Positions 58,501-64,000 of a stretch of 64,000 bases of DNA are shown in pieces. This DNA comes from Hibiscus mutabilis (taxonomy: Eukaryota; Streptophyta; Magnoliopsida; Malvales; Malvaceae). The position numbers and the translations under genes are program-made. Location: the NCBI GenBank assembly GCA_019671005.1, contig CM033721.1, positions 53,202,364 to 53,266,363 of the forward strand. The letters run 5' to 3'. Position 1 is the first letter of the stretch; each line of letters opens with the position of its first letter. The notes beneath the pieces are model-generated. The model ran no database searches and was not told where the DNA came from. It saw nothing but the letters and a program-made list of their open reading frames with translations.

Positions 58501-59802
58501 ATGTCAGAAATGAGTAACGATGAAGAACCACATGAAATGACTCTTCAAGAAGTTTCGGATACTCTCAATAAACTTGAACGGACTGTAACCTCATTGGCAA
58601 CCAAGCTTGAGCACACCGATACAGTCGTAATCACAATCTCTCAAACCATTGGGAGATTAGAAACCACTGCTATTGCAAGCGATACAGAAGAGCCTAGGCG
58701 TCCAAATCTTGTTCCCATTCAGAATAGACGCCAAAACCCCCTACATAGGCACAATCCTCGCACAGAGCCGCGACGAGCAACAAACACATTAGCCAAACCA
58801 AAGATCACTATACCACATTTTCAAGGAATGTATGACCCTGATGCTTATTGTGACTGGGAAAATCGAGTTGATCTTCTATTCGAGCATTATCAATGTCCCA
58901 AAGAGGATCAAGTTCTACTGTTGACTCTCAAATTCACTGAATATGCATCCATTTGGTGGACCCAGTTGGTCCGCAATCGGCATCTCAATAGAGAAGCCAA
59001 GATAACCTCATGGAGAGAAATTAAAAAAGTCATGCGAGAATGATTTGTTCCCCCATTATATCAACGAGAGATCAAACAAAAGTTATAAAGGTTCCGATAA
59101 GGCTGCAGAACTGTTGATGAGTATGTCAAGGAAATGGAATCATTGATGCAAAAAGCTGACATACAAGAGGATGAAGAGGATACAACGACTAGGTTTGTTA
59201 TCGGACTCAATGACAATATTCTTGAGGTACTTGAACTCAAAACCTACTACACCCTTCAAGAGGCATTCCAATTCGCCACAACAATCGAAAAGCGCATCAA
59301 CGATCGACAAAGAAATCGCCAGAAGAATTATCACTATGATAGAGGTACCACTCAACCTTTATCTCATTCTAATTCTTCTAAACCTTTGCTCGACTCAAGT
59401 AGACCAAAGCAGAAAATTGAAACATCCAAGTCACTGGACAAAACCAAGACAAAAATCCGCATGTTGTCGGAAAACACACAAACACTCAAACAAGAGGATA
59501 GTGATAATGAACACATTAGACGAGATGACAATGCTTTTAATCCCTCATGTGAAGTAGTAGGTCCACTTGCTATACTCTCATCACCTCCCCACGAAGAAAG
59601 TAAGTGTAATTCTAACCCTTCATTTGATTCTTGTCCTACTATCATTCCGTTAGAAACACTTTCTCCTCTACAGAAATTGTACATTGATGATAAATTTTGT
59701 GAGAGGGATATGGGATGTGAGATACAAAAGACTGAGAGTAAAGAGGCCGAGAGTGAAAAAAGTCAAATTAATGGCCCAAATTTGGTGAGTGAAAATACAT
59801 GA
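58501..59802 (+). pseudogene. E7 gag
   Basis: Start chosen at MSEMSNDEEPHEMTLQEVS; an earlier in-frame ATG at 58336 adds an unlikely hydrophobic leader. The N-terminus is coiled-coil-like (VSDTLNKLERTVTSLATKLE). Capsid landmarks are PKITIPHFQGMYDPDAYCDW, YASIWWTQLV, ITSWREIKKVMRE, TVDEYVKEMESLMQKADIQE and ATTIEKRINDRQRN. The frame is kept from 58501 to 59802 except for three stops in 59041-59105, where E8 has Arg, Gln and Gln. No zinc knuckle is present, probably deleted. The C-terminus is a Ser/Pro/acidic tail ending LVSENT. Confidence 0.88.
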
Positions 59803-60050
59803 GGTAAAAGTCACACAAAGCCTAAAAGAAAAAGACAAGAAAAAGAACGCAATGAGTGATTTTGTTTTGACTAATCATTACAAATGTTCGAGTAGTGTTG
59901 TCTTATTTTTTCAGGATTTTGTTGAACCATTGAGAGGAGCTCAATATATCACTCCACATACAACAAAGAAGCCTTTTCAATTGAAGTTGATGATTGTTCT
60001 CTCATTGCCAATTTAGATTCGAGGACGAATCCTTTTGAGGAGTGGGGGAA
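59803..60050 (+). pseudogene. E7 tail and polypurine tract
   Basis: After the gag stop, a partly open frame reads MSDFVLTNHYKCSSSVVLFF and QDFVEPLRGAQ, then shifts out of frame compared with E6. The polypurine tract GGAGTGGGGGAA ends at 60050, abutting the LTR. Confidence 0.65.
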
Positions 60051-61267
60051 TGATACATGCATGAGCGGGGTCAAATTACTAATATTGGACAAGAAGCTGA
60101 ATTTGTTCTATGCAAACAATAAAAGCCAAAACAGTGCACGCATAGGAGGTCAAAAATGATGCATCTTGGACAAGATATTGAATCTGTTTGTAATATCTGG
60201 AAAGTCAGCTAACTTGCGACGAGTTTTTGGATGGGATCCGGGCATTTCTAAGTCAAGTTGTCTTCTAACATATTGTCCTTCATTCAGTTAGCTTTCCAAC
60301 GCATCTTGAAACACGTCAATCGGACATCAGGAACTCAAGATACGTCCAATTTACTGAAGACTGGGCATGCAGAAAACTGGATACGGGATTATTACGGGAT
60401 TTTGTAAAATTCAGCCCAAAAGCTAACATATAAGCTTTGGACGAATTAAACTTAGCCCAATATATTTATTATCATTTAAATTGATGTTTTTAGAGTTTTA
60501 TATACTTTAGGAACCAGCCACCCAGCCCTTAATCAGCCTATCACTTGCCTTATCACCCTATTCCTTGCCACACAAGCACAAGGAGTTTAAAGGCTGTTAT
60601 TTTTTTATTATTTTTAATTAGATTAGGTTTCCCTTGTTTTAGTAGAAGTTAAATTACTTTGTCTATCCTTCACCTATAAAAGGATGAAGCCTCCATCATT
60701 GTAAGACAGATTTTCTTTGATTTATGAAATATTTAGTGAGTTTGTTTTTGCAAGTGCTGATTACTTGTGCCTTCGAAGTCTTCTTCAACATAAGTTCGAC
60801 GAGTTCTTGTGAGGGAGATCATCTTCACACTCTTGCTTGCCTAGATAATCGCGTGTAGGAGGGTGGGTTATAGCCGCTTGAGGTTGCTTGCTTAGATAAT
60901 TGAGTCTAAGAGGGTGCCGAGGAAAAAACAACATCAACAATTCACAAGCCATCTTCATCTTCAACCTTCACACCATCTTCCATAGTTCCATAAACAAAGC
61001 TGGAATTTTCAGATTTGTTTTACCTATCTTCTTCTTAATCTTTTCTCATCTTTTTACTTATATTATTTTTTTCTTATCATCTAATCCTTCATCTCGTCTT
61101 TCTTTCTTTAAATTTCCAGCCTTGAGTCTGAAAAATTCAAGAAAATCCCTTCTCTTTTCTCTTGAATTTTCAGATCTGCCCAAACTTCCTTGATTGAGTC
61201 TAGAGCTCCTAGTTCTTGCAACAACTTGATTGAAGGCTTCCAAATCCAAGATTGCGCTACTCTATCA
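60051..61267 (+). repeat. E7 3' LTR
   Basis: Matches 56453-57636 with scattered substitutions, and a ~30-bp replacement or indel near 60965-61070. Termini TGATACATGC and CTCTATCA, followed by the TTATA duplication. Confidence 0.92.
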
Positions 61268-62395
61268 TTATAACTACAACTTTAAGGACTGAATATTACA
61301 TTCTGTGATTTTAGGGGATCGATCCCTTCTTTAAAGGGGATCGATCCTAACTGATTCTAAATTCTGCACATGTTTAGAAACTTAAGACTATCAAATTTTA
61401 GACATCAATACCTTGCTTAATTGCAACAATTATTAAATTATGCCCTTTTTCTATATCTACATTTCATTGATCAATCCTTCTCCTAAAACAACTCAAGTTA
61501 TCAAACTTAAAATCTACTCACGTGATATAATTATCAATTACAATCATTCAAAGATCTTACAATAAAACAAACAAATGCCAATACTTAACTCAAGTCATAA
61601 ATATCAAATAAAGGAATCATGATAGGTGCAAGCAACCTACCACCATACCTCAATTATAACCATGTAATTTGCTAGTTACAAATTCTTGTCTTAAAACTTT
61701 ATCGATATGTATCATGTATAAGCTCATTTCACACAAACTTAAAACCCAAATTACATTTAATTACAATGTATATAAAAAGAATTACTATATTTTCAATTTC
61801 TTATATTAGACAAGCAAGCTTCTAAGGATTGTTTTTTTTGTTGTCAAACATCACAACGTATCATCAACCACAAGCCATATTCAATAGACATAATAACATA
61901 GCTTGTAAATCAAGGAAATAATCGAATGCCTTAACTCAAGACCTATCTTACATTGCAAACGTTTGAATCATATATCTATTTAGATTACAAATCACCAAAC
62001 AAATATCATTTCTAATTATTCCAAACTCTAGGCAATCATTTGAACCATGAATTAATCAATGTTAGTTACAGAAATCATGAGGTATTAGTGGTTTACAAAA
62101 AGACAAAGGAGGATTACACTACATATAACAAACAAAGCAATGTGCCACCATTCTAAGAGTAACATCTTATAGATAACTCTAACTCCACCTAGATATCAAG
62201 TGATGACTTGCTAACTTTTAGACGCGGTGGAATTAAGTGAGCTTTGTATAGTCCTACAATGTATGATAATGAATGCATTAGGCTTATAATATAGCCTAAG
62301 TGAGGTAGTAATGACAAGGTAATAAACAATAAAAAACATTCATGATCTTTAAATGATGATCAAACAATTGAAACAATATAAGTACACAAAAGTTT
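61268..62395 (-). repeat. X4: long LTR, second segment
   Basis: Continuation of X4 after E7, non-coding, AT-rich. It contains two GGGGATCGATCC palindromes (about 61314 and 61336) and a GTGAGGTAGTA block (62301) shared with X2 (12363). Ends where S2 starts. Confidence 0.6.
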
Positions 62396-63231
62396 TGATA
62401 CGAGCACGAGAGGGGTCAAAATAATCATCTTGGAAAAGAAGTTGAAACTGCTTTGCAAGTCAGAAACATCAGTCAACTTGCGAAGCATTTTTGGATTGGA
62501 TCCAGGCATTTATGGGTCAACATGTCTTCTTAAAACTTGTCTGGCTGCAAATTAGCTTTCCAACGCATCTTGAAACGCCTCAATCGAACATCTGGATCTC
62601 AAGATACGTCTATTTTAGCGAAGACAGCGCATGCAGAAATTCCTATACGGGATTAATACGGGATTTTTGGATAATTACGAATTTTCAAGATTCTATTTGA
62701 TTATTTGTAATTTAAATCAATATAGGATTCTGCAATATCTATTAGGATCAGATTTATTTAACTAGGATTTTATTTTTAGCATTTATTTATTATTAGAAGT
62801 TACTTATCTAATTAGGAGATTAGATTTTAGCATTTATTTATTATATTTAATTCCTAAGTTTAGTAGGATTAGAACTTCTCCATGGCCTATATAAAGGAGG
62901 CTTCACCCACATTGTAATTCAGATTTGAATGATTAAATAAAATTCTCTTTTGAGTTCCAACTTGCAAGAACATTATCTTGTATTTTAGCAGCAAATCAAT
63001 TTTCAAGTTGTCCGAGATTTGTTGTTGAGGATCTTCACACTCCTGCTTGCCGATACAAAAGCGTTTGGGAGGGTGGGTTAGAGCCGCTTGAGGTTGCTTG
63101 CTTAGATAATTGCGTCTAAGAGGGTGCCGAGGACAAAACAACAACAACGATTCGCAAGCCATCTTCATTTGCAAAGCATTTTCAACTTCTTTTCCAAGAT
63201 GATTATTTTGACCCATCTCGTGCTCGTATCA
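62396..63231 (+). mobile_element. S2: LTR with inverted terminal copies of its start
   Basis: From 62396 it is a + strand LTR of the S1/E3 type (TGATACGAGCACGAGAGG...) covering almost the whole LTR, including a TATATAAA box near 62889. Near 63165 it stops short of the usual LTR end and is followed by the reverse complement of the first ~65 bp of the same LTR, ending CGTGCTCGTATCA at 63231. Both outer ends are therefore the same LTR terminus. The flanks AGTTT and TTCTT do not form a TSD. Confidence 0.85.
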
Positions 63232-64000
63232 TTCTTACTTATCAAGCAAGCAAGGACATAATGAACAATACAAGACAATCAAACATTCATTCTTACTTAA
63301 CATACAAGCAATACACATTTGACTGTCAATCATCCATACCATTCAAACTAGGCAAAGAAATCAATCATACATTTATTTTCATGCAAGCAACCTCATATGT
63401 AGATTCATTTTCATCTAACACATTCGGCTATTACACAAGAACACTAGATTAAATTTCTTTCATGCTTACATTACAAGTTACTACTTACATGGTTCATTTT
63501 ACAACATTTATTCTGTTGCCTAACCTATTTGAACTACCTTAGTGTTACATGCTTCCAATTCAATTCTATGTTCTTTAATTTGTATACATTTTATCTTTAC
63601 ATACTTATTTACCTAAACATGAGCATTTGATCATTCAACTTTACATGTAACTAGTTCCAATTAAGTCAAACATTATGACTATACATTCGGCAACACCATG
63701 CTAGCACCTAAGCTTTTACATCATGGCATAAACACATACAAATGGCCATATATTTTTCTACACAAACGAATGAAAAACAAGCAAGCATAATTGATCAATC
63801 AATGTTTCGTTCAAGCAAGATACGTACACAACAAGCATTCAATTGTTATAAGGGAAACTAGTTCAAACAATAGATCACACCATTCTTTAATCATCATTTG
63901 CGCAGCAACAGCCATTCATTTCATGTTATCCAAGTTCATTACATACTTGATACTAAATACATATCAAGGTAGGCCCATCAAACATTATATACAAGTTTCA
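63232..64000 (-). repeat. X4: long LTR, third segment
   Basis: AT-rich non-coding sequence to the window edge, taken as the continuation of X4 past S2. It has no recognisable gene; the longest short frame (63261-63449) has no protein-like features. Confidence 0.5.

Larger units (their letters stand above)
56453..61267 (+). mobile_element. E7: gag-only LTR element
   Basis: Perfect target duplication TTATA at 56448-56452 and 61268-61272. LTRs of 1,184 and 1,217 bp enclose 2.4 kb with primer-binding site, leader, gag, a tail region and a polypurine tract. Protease, RT, RNase H and integrase are absent. LTR start, leader and tail match E6, so E6 and E7 are two different deletion derivatives of one family. 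LTRs differ by several percent in the first 270 bp. Confidence 0.93.

Overview
This is plant nuclear DNA, most likely pericentromeric or other repeat-rich heterochromatin of a flowering plant. I find no host gene, tRNA, rRNA or CRISPR array. Almost all 64 kb is explained by nested Ty3/gypsy (Metaviridae-type) LTR retrotransposons and fragments of them. The plant assignment rests on element types: an Athila-like gag/protease, a Tekay/Del-type chromovirus with a C-terminal chromodomain, and primer-binding sites matching the plant initiator-tRNA-Met type TGGTATCAGAGC. The species cannot be told from this window.

Layout. 1-835: LTR-derived sequence with an 18-bp tandem repeat. 836-5950: decayed Athila-like element (+) with gag and protease but no RT or integrase. 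5951-28460: a tandem array on the - strand of very long LTRs (called X1, X2, X3) separated by internal segments of only 290 and 242 bp. X2 is interrupted by four insertions: E2 (8064-12255, -), a solo LTR S1 (14549-15431, +), E3 (15990-18120, -, TSD TTAAA) and E8 (19426-27301, +, TSD CTCTC). 28461-39152: Tekay-type chromovirus E5a (-) as LTR-internal-LTR plus a second partial internal region. 39153-45083: E4 (+), related to E2, with its 3' LTR only. 45305-51090: second Tekay-type fragment E5c (-), split by E6 (46435-50404, -, TSD GTTTG). 51091-53834: LTR Z (+). 53835-55660 and 55667-64000: more X-type LTR sequence, split by E7 (56453-61267, +, TSD TTATA) and by an inverted LTR structure S2 (62396-63231).

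How the parts relate. E2/E4, E8 and the E3/E6/E7/S1/S2 group have different LTRs but share one lineage of gag-protease-RT protein (protease motif IIDGGS, zinc knuckle CFKCLGRGHIASQC, RT motif YFDD). In E8 and E4 the pol reading frame runs through the polypurine tract into the 3' LTR and encodes a PITR(A/S)(R/K)AK motif there. Every copy is broken. E8 is the youngest: by hand comparison its LTRs differ by four substitutions, all transitions, and three indels over 1,722 bp. Its interior carries many more lesions, so it was probably already defective and copied by proteins supplied in trans. E3, E6 and E7 are deletion derivatives that each keep a different part of the interior.

The least ordinary items are the long-LTR/minute-interior tandem array, the LTR-encoded pol C-terminus, the premature gag stops consistent with methyl-cytosine deamination, a gag stop shared by E2 and E4, and the inverted LTR S2. 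I saw no convincing new non-transposon system. All boundaries and identities were read by eye; TSD-supported boundaries are the most reliable.
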